A stretch of 19,158 bases of DNA from Thermoplasmata archaeon (GTDB taxonomy: Archaea; Thermoplasmatota; E2; DHVEG-1; B18-G2). Both the position numbers and the translations under genes were made by a program. Positions 1 through 6,670 of this stretch are shown in pieces. The stretch's first letter is position 1. Every line of letters starts with the position of its first letter. The stretch is from assembly GCA_021161685.1 (NCBI GenBank), contig JAGHAD010000014.1, forward strand, positions 1 to 19,158, read 5' to 3'. The notes under the pieces are model-generated. The model made no database searches. It saw only the letters and a program-made list of their open reading frames with translations, and was not told where the DNA came from.

Positions 1-98
1 ACTTCGGTACGACGTTAATTGCCAAAGAGATAGAGGTTCTAGATGTGGATTTAAAGGGGGAAGCTCTGAACCTGTTGCAGAGGCTTGAGGAGATATGA
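1..98 (+). CDS. Replication protein A (RPA) OB-fold ssDNA-binding protein, C-terminal fragment
   Basis: Only the last 31 codons are in the window, read from base 3 to the TGA at 96-98. The tail contains FGTTLIAKEIEVLDVDL, which resembles the end of archaeal RPA proteins, where a GTTLIA-type strand closes the last domain. RPA coats single-stranded DNA during replication and repair. The stop overlaps the ATG of the next gene in an ATGA, so the two are translationally coupled. That next gene is the RPA-associated COG3390 protein, and this pairing is a known archaeal arrangement that strongly supports the call. Which RPA paralogue this is, and its domain number, cannot be told from the fragment. 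Confidence 0.7.
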   Translation, partial: FGTTLIAKEIEVLDVDLKGEALNLLQRLEEI

Positions 99-937
99 AG
101 AGAGAGACGGCATGGAGGGTATTTGCTGGAGAGTACAATGAATCCAATAGAGTTATCAGGGGAGAGGGGAAAAAGCCATCCTACGTCATAACTCCTCTTG
201 GTGCCAAGGTGAATAGATTATTCATTGTTGGTGTCTTGACGGATGTTGAAGCATTAACCGAGGGAAATGATTTCATCAGGGCTCACGTTTCGGATCCAAC
301 GGGGATATATACTTTATATTCCGGACAGTTCCAGCCAGAAGTCACATCCACCTTGCTAAACTCCGATATACCTTCCTTTGTTGCTCTCGTTGGAAAGTGC
401 AGGATCTTTGAGCCGGAAGAAGGGGTGGTTTACGTTTCCGTAAGGCCAGAAGCCGTTTACCAGGTGGATGGCGATGCAAGGGATAGGTGGATCTTGGAGA
501 CGTGCAAAAGCACCATGGAAAGGATAGAAGCTTTAAGGGAAGCAAAGAAGTTATCTCAACCAAACGCTCACGATCTAAGAAAACTTGGTTACAGCAGGGC
601 TTTGTCTGAAGGTGTTATTGAGGCGGTCAAGTACTACAAAGAAATAGATCTCGATAAATACATAAGCATGGTGGGAGAGGCTTTGAGATACCTGGTGCCG
701 GAGGAAGCCGAGATCAAAGAAGAGGAGAGCGCACAAGAAGTGAGCGATGAGATTGAGAATTTGGTTCTTGGAATTATAAAGGAGCTTGAAGGCGAGGAAG
801 GGGCTCTGTGGGATTCCATTGTTGAGAAATGCGTACAGGCCGGTCTTGATAAATCCACGGCTGAGGAAGCTATAGCAGCATTGCTCGATAAAGGTCTGGT
901 CTACGAACCCGTGCTTGGAACCATAAAAACGACTTAA
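95..937 (+). CDS. RPA-associated protein, COG3390 family (OB fold plus C-terminal winged helix)
   Basis: This 280-aa protein begins KRETAWRVFAGEYN, the typical opening of the RPA-associated (COG3390) proteins encoded beside RPA genes in Euryarchaeota. Residues about 30-130 are beta-rich and fit an OB fold (VNRLFIVGVLTDVEAL, then DPTGIYTLYSGQF). A charged helical linker follows, and residues about 215-277 look like a winged helix (ALWDSIVEKCVQAGLDKSTA). In studied archaea such proteins associate with their cognate RPA in ssDNA binding and DNA repair. Placing the same role here is inference from family and context. The ATG at 95 overlaps the RPA stop by four bases. The gene ends in the same TTAA palindrome that supplies the stop of the convergent sepF. 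Confidence 0.85.
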   Translation: MKRETAWRVFAGEYNESNRVIRGEGKKPSYVITPLGAKVNRLFIVGVLTDVEALTEGNDFIRAHVSDPTGIYTLYSGQFQPEVTSTLLNSDIPSFVALVGKCRIFEPEEGVVYVSVRPEAVYQVDGDARDRWILETCKSTMERIEALREAKKLSQPNAHDLRKLGYSRALSEGVIEAVKYYKEIDLDKYISMVGEALRYLVPEEAEIKEEESAQEVSDEIENLVLGIIKELEGEEGALWDSIVEKCVQAGLDKSTAEEAIAALLDKGLVYEPVLGTIKTT

Positions 938-1308
938 GCAAATTCTCCTCTCAGTTTCTTCCTGTCTATCTTAACTCCTGTGGGGGTTATCACCATTAAG
1001 TTATTCCCTATACCGGCAACATCTCCATCTATATCTTTTACAACCTTTTTGATTTCGCCAGTTATTCTCTTCAGTAGAACTTCCTCCTCTGCTAATGGAG
1101 AGAAATCTAGGATAAGAACATTTCCTCCACAGACATAATCTAGAATCGTTTTCAAATCCTCGTATCTCTGTATCTCTCCAACCCTTACGTACATGTTAGC
1201 CTTTCCTTGCTGAGGGATTTCCTTTTCTACGTACTTTTCTAGGTCTATATACTCTCCCGTCCCACTTGTTGTTTTCTTCTCTCCGAAAATCTTGCTGATA
1301 ATACCCAT
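934..1308 (-). CDS. sepF: SepF, cell-division FtsZ membrane anchor
   Basis: This 124-aa protein has the SepF layout. A short amphipathic N-terminal helix (MGIISKIFG) suits membrane binding. A variable linker follows to about residue 37. The globular SepF domain at about 38-121 contains YVRVGEIQRYEDL, NVLILDFSPL and the strand ending AGIGNNLMVITPTGV. In archaea SepF tethers FtsZ filaments to the membrane at the division site, so FtsZ-based division is implied. A GAGAGGTG Shine-Dalgarno lies about eight bases before the ATG (complement of 1316-1323), behind a TATA box near 1353. The length is normal for archaeal SepF. It stands alone, convergent with the RPA pair. Confidence 0.88.
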   Translation of the reverse strand: MGIISKIFGEKKTTSGTGEYIDLEKYVEKEIPQQGKANMYVRVGEIQRYEDLKTILDYVCGGNVLILDFSPLAEEEVLLKRITGEIKKVVKDIDGDVAGIGNNLMVITPTGVKIDRKKLRGEFA

Positions 1309-1348
1309 AGCGAAGCACCTCTCGTTTGTATCGTAAAATACAACTTCA

Positions 1349-1357
1349 CTTATAAAG
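1349..1357. promoter_or_regulatory. TATA box for sepF, possibly bidirectional
   Basis: The minus strand reads CTTTATAAG, a strong archaeal TATA box centred about 45 bases before the sepF ATG. It predicts a transcript start near 1326 with a short leader carrying the Shine-Dalgarno. The box is nearly symmetric (plus strand CTTATAAAG). It could therefore also drive rightward transcription from about 1380, which would place the hairpin at 1382-1413 at the start of the leader of the 1500-2580 cassette. The bidirectional part is inference. Confidence 0.55.
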
Positions 1358-1381
1358 TTTGGGCTTTAGTGCTTTAAGCCA

Positions 1382-1413
1382 CTTATCCTCCTCTTTGCAG
1401 AGGGAGGGATAAG
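1382..1413. repeat. Inverted repeat (hairpin) upstream of the nuclease cassette
   Basis: The left arm CTTATCCTCCTCT (1382-1394) pairs with the right arm AGAGGGAGGGATAAG (1399-1413) across a TTGC loop, with two single-base bulges. It lies between divergent sepF and the 1500 gene, about 90 bases before the latter's start. It may be an operator, or a structure in the 5' leader of the cassette mRNA. No polyT tract follows, so it is not an obvious terminator. Confidence 0.5.
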
Positions 1414-1499
1414 CGAGAACAAACCAGCTATAGGCTAAGGTTATGAAACATGCGTTCATAGAGTAATTTTTTAACCTACTGACGAATGGAGGTGTACCG

Positions 1500-1748
1500 A
1501 TGGATTGCCTACACATAAAGGTAGAGGCACCAGACCTACCTCCAGATATCGATGGGTTTGTTTATTCTGGTCAAGACAGCACCGCGGTATGGAAGCTAGG
1601 TTACTCTTCTCCCCTCCCTCTCGATAAAGAATACACGGTGTCTTTCCATAAAGTACTACACTACGAAAGTCCCTACGGTAAGATAAGTTACAGACAACTG
1701 AAAGGTATTCGAGTCAGAAATGGTGACATTGAATTTATTGAAAAATGA
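1500..1748 (+). CDS. Small protein of unknown function, first gene of the PD-(D/E)XK cassette
   Basis: This 82-aa soluble protein is not recognised. It is preceded at the right spacing by a perfect GGAGGTG Shine-Dalgarno (1488-1494), among the best in the window, which makes it a convincing gene. Composition and spacing suggest a mostly beta fold: IKVEAPDLPPDIDGF, AVWKLGYSSPLPL, YTVSFHKVLHY and a final GDIEFIEK. There is no signal peptide or membrane segment, and the single cysteine gives no metal motif. Its end overlaps the start of the next gene by 29 bases, so the two are probably made together, as partner, inhibitor or DNA-binding adaptor of the nuclease-like protein. That relation is inference from position only. 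Confidence 0.65.
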   Translation: MDCLHIKVEAPDLPPDIDGFVYSGQDSTAVWKLGYSSPLPLDKEYTVSFHKVLHYESPYGKISYRQLKGIRVRNGDIEFIEK

Positions 1749-2580
1749 GGACGTAGAGGATAGTAAAATAGAAGTATTATCAGAAGCAAAAGTCAAGCAT
1801 CTTCTATGGAACCACTTAGAGAAAAGAAAGGCAAAGGTTGCAGGAGAAGTCTCGTTGGCTACAGTTAACGGTTCGATTGATATAGTTGCTAAGGAGGGGG
1901 ATGAATACATAGGGTATGAAGTTAAGGGAGACTTCAAAGCTCTTGGGGGAGATGGATGGACTCAGCAACTTCTTTTATACAGTAGGAGTGGATTTCTTGA
2001 CAAACTATATTTGGTTCTTCCAGAAGAAATAATCAACAGAGCTCTGAAGAGTTACGGATGGATTTTTGAGGATGAAAAAGAGCTGGCGGATATAGGGCTA
2101 ATGACCGTGGATAAAGAGGGTTGCGTTAAAACTATAAAAGATGCCCCTTCTCTTCATCGCAGGTATACACCGATCTTCGAACAAAATGAAGAGTGGCTCA
2201 AACAGAAAATATGGAACTGTTTGGAAGAGGAAGGTTACAGAGTGGAAGGCGAGTGCTACATACTTAAACCTAATGAGGAAATAATAGAATTCGTTTTAAA
2301 TAGGCAACACCCAGCACCCATGGAATTTCTACTCAGAATAGATCTTTGTATCCTACCAGAAGAAGGGGATTACCCGATAGGTATTGAGGTTAAGGATAGG
2401 ATGAACACTTCGAAATTGAAAGATCAGCAGTTACTAGAGTATGTGTTAAGTAAGAGCCTTAAAAAGCTTTATCTTGCTGTACCCCCTAGGGAAGTACCGA
2501 GAGCTATGAAAATCAGAGGGGTAGGCAAGTGGTTTGGTCTAATGGTCTTTACCGGCAAGCAACATTTATTGAGTTGGTAA
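1720..2580 (+). CDS. Protein with two tandem PD-(D/E)XK nuclease-like domains
   Basis: This 286-aa protein is built from two similar halves. The first half (about 20-140) has D54 in GSIDIV, E67 and K69 in GYEVKG, and a following Q83-x3-Y87. The second half (about 155-286) has D208 in LRIDLC, E223 and K225 in GIEVKD, and Q237-x3-Y241. D...ExK with a downstream QxxxY is the signature of RecB/Cas4-like members of the PD-(D/E)XK superfamily. The halves also match in a later strand (KLYLVLPEE against KLYLAVPPRE) and in a GLM core (about 126-128 and near 274). Both active sites look complete, which suggests an internally duplicated nuclease acting like a built-in dimer. There is no helicase or DNA-binding domain. 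The ATG at 1720 lies inside the upstream gene with only a weak ribosome site, so coupled translation is likely. The substrate is unknown. Confidence 0.7.
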   Translation: MVTLNLLKNEDVEDSKIEVLSEAKVKHLLWNHLEKRKAKVAGEVSLATVNGSIDIVAKEGDEYIGYEVKGDFKALGGDGWTQQLLLYSRSGFLDKLYLVLPEEIINRALKSYGWIFEDEKELADIGLMTVDKEGCVKTIKDAPSLHRRYTPIFEQNEEWLKQKIWNCLEEEGYRVEGECYILKPNEEIIEFVLNRQHPAPMEFLLRIDLCILPEEGDYPIGIEVKDRMNTSKLKDQQLLEYVLSKSLKKLYLAVPPREVPRAMKIRGVGKWFGLMVFTGKQHLLSW

Positions 2581-2893
2581 AGAATTGCTAACCAAAGCTT
2601 TTTAACAAAACGAAGTAAAAACTATCGTTGGGTTTTCTCAATCTTAAAGCATGTTAAAGAAAGAGGTGGAAGAGTAAATAGAGTGTTATGATGATGGTCA
2701 GCGGAGAGTTTCTCTCCGGAGTAAAAAGGGTGTTTAGTGAGACATGTAGATCTAAATCAAAAGATGGCTTATTTCAAGAGGTCAAGATGAAATTTATCTT
2801 TTACAATATGCTGTTTGAATTTCTGAGCATATCTCGTTCAACACGCAGCTTCAGGTGCTAATTTTAATATACGGTTTAGCCTTTTTGACGTCG
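2581..2893. other. Long spacer with a perfect dyad and a possible 57-aa ORF
   Basis: No recognisable gene is present. A perfect dyad CGGAGAG-TTT-CTCTCCG occupies 2702-2718. An ORF of 57 codons runs from ATG 2688 (three consecutive ATGs) to the TAA at 2859-2861 and contains the dyad. Its product (from MMMVSGEF, with a cysteine-containing tail) looks like no known protein. A GAGGTGG at 2664-2670 is too far upstream to be a good ribosome site. A TATA-like TTTTAATATA (2862-2871) sits about 27 bases before ATG 2894 and probably promotes the following gene as a leaderless mRNA. Confidence 0.4.
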
Positions 2894-3061
2894 ATGGTGA
2901 GGAAAGAAGTTTATACCACCTTTCTAGTCATCTCTTTATTACTTCCTAGTCTCTTGAATTCAACTTTTGCCCAAGAAATTCCCAATCGAGTTGATGCCGA
3001 TTTTGAAATCATTTTTCTAGATGGAACAAAACTTGAAGTAAAAATGAAATTGAGGGCATAG
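2894..3061 (+). pseudogene. Signal-peptide fragment of the following membrane protein, separated by a frame break
   Basis: From ATG 2894 the frame encodes a classical signal peptide: MVRKEVY, a hydrophobic LVISLLLPSLL core, then a probable cleavage after TFA before QE. About 27 mature residues follow, ending with KLEVKMKLRA and a TAG at 3059-3061. The next gene, in the -1 frame, lacks any signal peptide although it is clearly extracytoplasmic with a C-terminal anchor. Reading that frame back from its ATG gives KNEIEGIES, which continues the present segment smoothly. One gene of about 660 residues broken by a single-base shift near 3036-3058 (an A5 run lies at 3040-3044) is the simplest reading. 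Frame start could also be GTG 2855, but ATG 2894 fits the TATA spacing. Confidence 0.55.
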
Positions 3062-3066
3062 AGAGC

Positions 3067-4881
3067 ATGATGAATCGTATTTTCCACGACTGCGATTTCT
3101 CTGTTTGCCGACCTCGTGTTGAAAGAGATTCTCTCTTTGATTCCCCTTCAAATCCAGTCGTATTTAAAGCTACAAGTAACGTGACCTTGACATCTGACTT
3201 CTTTGGAACGAACCTGCCCAACATAAGTGATTTCATCAATGGCATTTTGGACATGGGAGGGAGAGTTACCTACAACTTTAACCTGTATGCGGAGCCGGGA
3301 TGGAATGTTACTTTTTACGTTGAACTGAATCAAAAGATGGAGATAGTTGAGGCGAATGCTGGAATTGTCCTTCCATCTGGCAGAGAAGTTGTGTGGGAGA
3401 TCAAAAATTGGAATGGAGAAAACGAAGGTGAAGAGAGGGAGTTGAAGATTAAATATGAAAATCCAACGACGATAGCTAAACAAAAGGACGTACGGCTAGA
3501 TATCTACTTGGATTTTTCAAACTTGGATACAACTATCCTCAACTGTTCGATGAACGTTTTTTCATACCCAGTTAGTGAGATAGCTATCCTCCCTCCCTTT
3601 ATTTCAGGCCTCTACTTTATTCCAGCTGATGGAATTAGGCTTTTTGTAGAAGAAGGGCTTACAGATTGGGATAAGATAAAAGAGAAGATATTCCTTTCAG
3701 AGAAGCAAAAACTTGAAGAGAAATTTAACCAATCTTTTCATACCGCTGTAAATTTTGATTTTAAAATGAACTTATCCATCGACAGCCAAAAGCCTTACAA
3801 CATAACCCACATGGATTCATTCCCACCTGTCTCTGGCACATTTTCAGATGATATCTACTTCCACATATGCAACATTTCCAGTAGAGCTTTCTTTGGCTTC
3901 ATCTATGCCGGAGGAAGGGCTGAACTTAATTCTTCTGCAATCTCTATCAAAGAGATTGGTTACCCTTTCTCTCTCTATCTCATTTTACCCCAAGAGCTGG
4001 GAGGAAAGCTGAAGTGGAATTCTTCTTCCAATTTAACGTTGGAATATGGGCATGCGCCAAGTTATAGAAGAGAGAGGATCGAAGTTGTCGTTGAGATGTC
4101 AATAGGTGGTTTTGATCTGGATACACTTGCCTTTTTATCTGGGGGTAAGAGCCTCATAGAAACATTCAACGTGAAGTACAGCGAAAAGTTGTATGCGGTA
4201 AAACCCTTTTTTTCAATACCAAAATGCATATCCATATCGTACATAAATTCGGATCTGCTGAGGCTATGTTTAGAGGAGGGCATCATAACTAAGGAAAATC
4301 TGGATACACTCGTTGCGGGAAGAAAAAAAGAAGTTGATAAAGAACTTTCCAGCGTATTCATGATGCCAATCGGGGGATATATAAACTTTGATAAAGGAGG
4401 ACTCGAAAAAAGCAGGGAATGGGACGGAAATATAAAGGAAATGGATGATGGCAAACCTTTTGTTATTCCATTCTATGCGAGGATACCCTTAAGAGCTGGC
4501 TTTGATCTCTCCCTTTTGCCTCCGTCCATAGAAACGAAAAATCAGACACTCGTCTTGAAAGGTCTGCCGGGAAAGGAAGTTATCTACAGGATCATTATTC
4601 CAAAAGACATAGAAATAGAATTCAATGACACAATTGGAGCAGTAGAATTTCACAAACTGGACGACGGAAGGAAACTGCTAGAAGTGCATCTCAATGGATC
4701 TTCCCAAACTTCTCTCTGTTATTCCATAAAGCTACCTCCTCTGCTTGTAGTATCCCTGCTTTTGCCGTTAATCATGGTTATAGCTTTGATAGTTGTCATC
4801 GTTTGCATAGTTGCATACATAAGGAAGAGAAGAAGAGAATTACCACGGGAATTTCAAACTGGATCAGAAGAGGAGAGATAA
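3067..4881 (+). CDS. Extracytoplasmic protein with C-terminal membrane anchor (main frame of a frame-broken gene)
   Basis: The 604-aa product is not recognised as a named family. Most of it is beta-rich and studded with N-glycosylation sequons (NVT, NIS, NWN, NSS, NGS types). One transmembrane segment spans about residues 559-585 (from LLVVSLLLPLI), followed by a basic cytosolic tail RKRRREL. This is the usual design of archaeal cell-surface proteins with a large outer part and a C-terminal anchor. It has no signal peptide of its own; a good one lies just upstream in the other frame (2894-3061). The first 30 residues, with HDCDFSVCRPRVERDS, are oddly polar, so an internal deletion is possible as well as the frame shift. 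No enzymatic motif is visible. It runs 18 bases into the end of the convergent reductase gene. Confidence 0.65.
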   Translation: MMNRIFHDCDFSVCRPRVERDSLFDSPSNPVVFKATSNVTLTSDFFGTNLPNISDFINGILDMGGRVTYNFNLYAEPGWNVTFYVELNQKMEIVEANAGIVLPSGREVVWEIKNWNGENEGEERELKIKYENPTTIAKQKDVRLDIYLDFSNLDTTILNCSMNVFSYPVSEIAILPPFISGLYFIPADGIRLFVEEGLTDWDKIKEKIFLSEKQKLEEKFNQSFHTAVNFDFKMNLSIDSQKPYNITHMDSFPPVSGTFSDDIYFHICNISSRAFFGFIYAGGRAELNSSAISIKEIGYPFSLYLILPQELGGKLKWNSSSNLTLEYGHAPSYRRERIEVVVEMSIGGFDLDTLAFLSGGKSLIETFNVKYSEKLYAVKPFFSIPKCISISYINSDLLRLCLEEGIITKENLDTLVAGRKKEVDKELSSVFMMPIGGYINFDKGGLEKSREWDGNIKEMDDGKPFVIPFYARIPLRAGFDLSLLPPSIETKNQTLVLKGLPGKEVIYRIIIPKDIEIEFNDTIGAVEFHKLDDGRKLLEVHLNGSSQTSLCYSIKLPPLLVVSLLLPLIMVIALIVVIVCIVAYIRKRRRELPREFQTGSEEER

Positions 4882-6042
4882 GACGTTAGGTAGTAGTTTT
4901 GGTAAATGCCTAATGATGGGAAAGATCAGCCTAGACGGATAATCGATATCTCCATATCTCTCTATGATAGAAAGAACCTTCTCATTGTTTAAATAGCCTA
5001 GATATCTATCGATATCCCCATCGCTCATTTTCAAAAATTTTTTTCTTATCTTCAAACCTATGGATATTTCTCTTTGCAAATCCCTTCTCCACATCTTGTG
5101 GTACCATGCAAGAAATTTATCCGAAAGATCTCCCTTTTCAAGTGCAAGCGAAGCTACTGCGGAGCAATGTTTGCTCGACAGTAGACCAAAATAAAGACCA
5201 CCTCCAGACAAAGGTTTAACTTGAGAAGATGCATCTCCAACAATCATTGCGTTATCAGCGGTGCTTCTCTCCAAAAGACCGATCGGTATCAATCCCCTGA
5301 TAAAGTTTGTTATCCTACATCCTTTAAGCATCTTTCCAGAGATGGGATGGGTGAAAAGAAAATCGAAGTACGTTTTTAGAGGCTTTGGAGGAGGTATTTT
5401 GAGGCAAAGTCCTATCCTAGCTTTTGATCCATCCATGCTTGTTGGTATTATCCATGCAAAGAAGCCCGGAGCAATATCCTTTCCAAGAAATACATGGACC
5501 TTTTTTGGATCGAGAGAAACCCTTTCAACCTCAGCTCCAACGCATGCTAGAATTTCTGAGGGCGGAGGGAGGTCAAGAATCTTCCTAACCTTTGATCTTG
5601 CTCCATCTGCTCCAATGATGAGCTTGCAATGGAAAACTTTTCGCTCGCCCTTGGCTTTAATTTCTAGAAAATCATTCTTCCTGTCAATACCAACAAACTC
5701 GGTTTTCAGAAAATAATCCGCATTACAGTCCATTGCTCTCTTTGCAAGAACATTGTCCAGTTTTCCTCTATCTATTGCAAATGCCTTTACCGATTCACTT
5801 TCAATATCCAGTACGTTTCCATTTGGAGAATGTATAAAGGCACCATAGAGTTCGTTCTGTACAGTTTCCTTTGCATTTGCCAGCTTGAGAACCCTTTCGG
5901 AAACGAGACCAGCACACTTTAGAGGATAACCTATCCTTTCCTTCCTTTCGATCACCGCTACTTTAAAACCTTTCTTTGCGAGAAGATAAGCCACATTATT
6001 TCCTATGGCTCCGGCTCCAACCACCACAACATCGTATCTCAT
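4864..6042 (-). CDS. Geranylgeranyl reductase family flavoprotein
   Basis: This 392-aa protein begins with a Rossmann FAD site: VVVGAGAIG gives G9, G11 and G14, with E32 ending the second strand to bind ribose. It has KCAGLVS (C43), which fits the cysteine motif of archaeal geranylgeranyl reductases, and the second FAD motif MIVGDASSQVKPLSGGG near residue 275. The family (COG0644) saturates the isoprenoid chains of archaeal membrane lipids, digeranylgeranyl-glycerophospholipids being the usual substrate. Some members act on other prenyl groups, so the exact substrate is inferred. Length is normal. A TATA box at 6064-6073 lies 26 bases before the ATG, so the mRNA is probably leaderless. The end overlaps the convergent membrane-protein gene by 18 bases. 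Confidence 0.85.
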   Translation of the reverse strand: MRYDVVVVGAGAIGNNVAYLLAKKGFKVAVIERKERIGYPLKCAGLVSERVLKLANAKETVQNELYGAFIHSPNGNVLDIESESVKAFAIDRGKLDNVLAKRAMDCNADYFLKTEFVGIDRKNDFLEIKAKGERKVFHCKLIIGADGARSKVRKILDLPPPSEILACVGAEVERVSLDPKKVHVFLGKDIAPGFFAWIIPTSMDGSKARIGLCLKIPPPKPLKTYFDFLFTHPISGKMLKGCRITNFIRGLIPIGLLERSTADNAMIVGDASSQVKPLSGGGLYFGLLSSKHCSAVASLALEKGDLSDKFLAWYHKMWRRDLQREISIGLKIRKKFLKMSDGDIDRYLGYLNNEKVLSIIERYGDIDYPSRLIFPIIRHLPKLLPNVLSLLF

Positions 6043-6063
6043 TAGCTTTAAGTATGGTGGAGA

Positions 6064-6073
6064 TATTTATAAG
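6064..6073 (-). promoter_or_regulatory. TATA box for the geranylgeranyl reductase gene
   Basis: The minus strand reads CTTATAAATA, centred about 26 bases from the ATG at 6042. This is the distance expected from TATA centre to transcript start in archaea, so transcription should begin at the start codon. The box also lies just before the divergent small gene at 6084, so the two genes compete for the same short 41-base spacer. Confidence 0.6.
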
Positions 6074-6083
6074 CTAAGTGGCG

Positions 6084-6350
6084 ATGTTTAAAAAGCTTAA
6101 GAAAGATGATCTGATATGTAGATTCGTTATAGATGGAAACGATAACAAGATAGGAGAGAGCATCGCTCTGGATGGGGATATACTGATAGTTAAATCAAAA
6201 AATAAATTTCTTGGTATCCCTTTAAAGCACGTAGAAGATGTAGGAAAAGCTCTCAAAGTGAGGGGGTTGATAAACTATGACAAGGCCGAGGAAATGGGCG
6301 AGGAATGGTACAGGAGAAATGGAGGATTACAAGTTGGTGATAGCGGTTAG
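6084..6350 (+). CDS. Small beta-barrel-like protein, probably DUF5749 family
   Basis: About 88 residues from ATG 6084; a GTG two codons upstream (6078) is an alternative. The sequence KKDDLICRFVIDGNDNKIGE, then ALDGDILIVKSKNKFLGIPL and EDVGKALKVRGLINYDKAEE, matches the look of the small archaeal DUF5749 beta-barrel proteins, whose function is not known. Membership is from memory and moderately sure. There is no signal peptide or membrane segment. It heads a rightward pair: pth2 starts 32 bases before its stop, in another frame, so the two are probably co-transcribed and translationally coupled. Confidence 0.6.
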   Translation: MFKKLKKDDLICRFVIDGNDNKIGESIALDGDILIVKSKNKFLGIPLKHVEDVGKALKVRGLINYDKAEEMGEEWYRRNGGLQVGDSG

Positions 6351-6642
6351 AGGAGATCTTGAAATGTCGGTTGGAAAGTTAGCTGTTCAAGTTGCCCATG
6401 CTGCTGTGGAATGCGCCCTCGAGGCGAAGAAAAAGAAACCGAGTTGGTTCAAAAAATGGAAGAACGGTAACAGCAAGAAAGTGGTTGTTAAGGTAAAGGG
6501 AGAGGAGGACCTGATCGATCTAAAGAGAAAGGCTGAGGAAATGGGATTGGTAGCTAACTTGATATCGGATGCAGGATTAACTGAAATTCCACCTGGAACG
6601 AGAACGGTCATAGGTATAGGTCCTGCACCTTCGAGCTTATAG
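6319..6642 (+). CDS. pth2: Peptidyl-tRNA hydrolase, archaeal/eukaryotic Pth2 type, frame-shifted at its C-terminus
   Basis: Pth2 frees tRNA from peptidyl-tRNAs that drop off the ribosome. From ATG 6319 (MEDYKLVIAVRGDL) the product has the family's motifs: MSVGKLAVQVAHAA with K20 and H27, then DAGLTEIPPGTRTV and GIGPAP. The ATG at 6319 is preferred over 6277 because family members begin just before the first strand. It overlaps the preceding gene by 32 bases. The open frame stops at 6640-6642 after GPAPSSL, giving 107 residues. In the -1 frame the expected end is intact: from 6633 the bases encode ELIDKLTGSLPLL and a TAA at 6672-6674. A single-base loss near 6631-6633 would explain this. The last strand of the fold is therefore missing as written. 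Confidence 0.85.
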   Translation: MEDYKLVIAVRGDLEMSVGKLAVQVAHAAVECALEAKKKKPSWFKKWKNGNSKKVVVKVKGEEDLIDLKRKAEEMGLVANLISDAGLTEIPPGTRTVIGIGPAPSSL

Positions 6643-6670
6643 ATAAACTGACCGGCTCTCTCCCCCTCCT

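Noticed and set aside
2619..2629. AACTATCGTTG shared between the 2581-2893 spacer and the purS upstream region
   Set aside because: Exact 11-base matches are expected many times by chance in 19 kb, so no link is claimed.
2655..2690. Peptide MLKKEVEE preceding the 57-aa ORF
   Set aside because: Eight codons only, no ribosome site at the right distance and no pattern suggesting a leader peptide.
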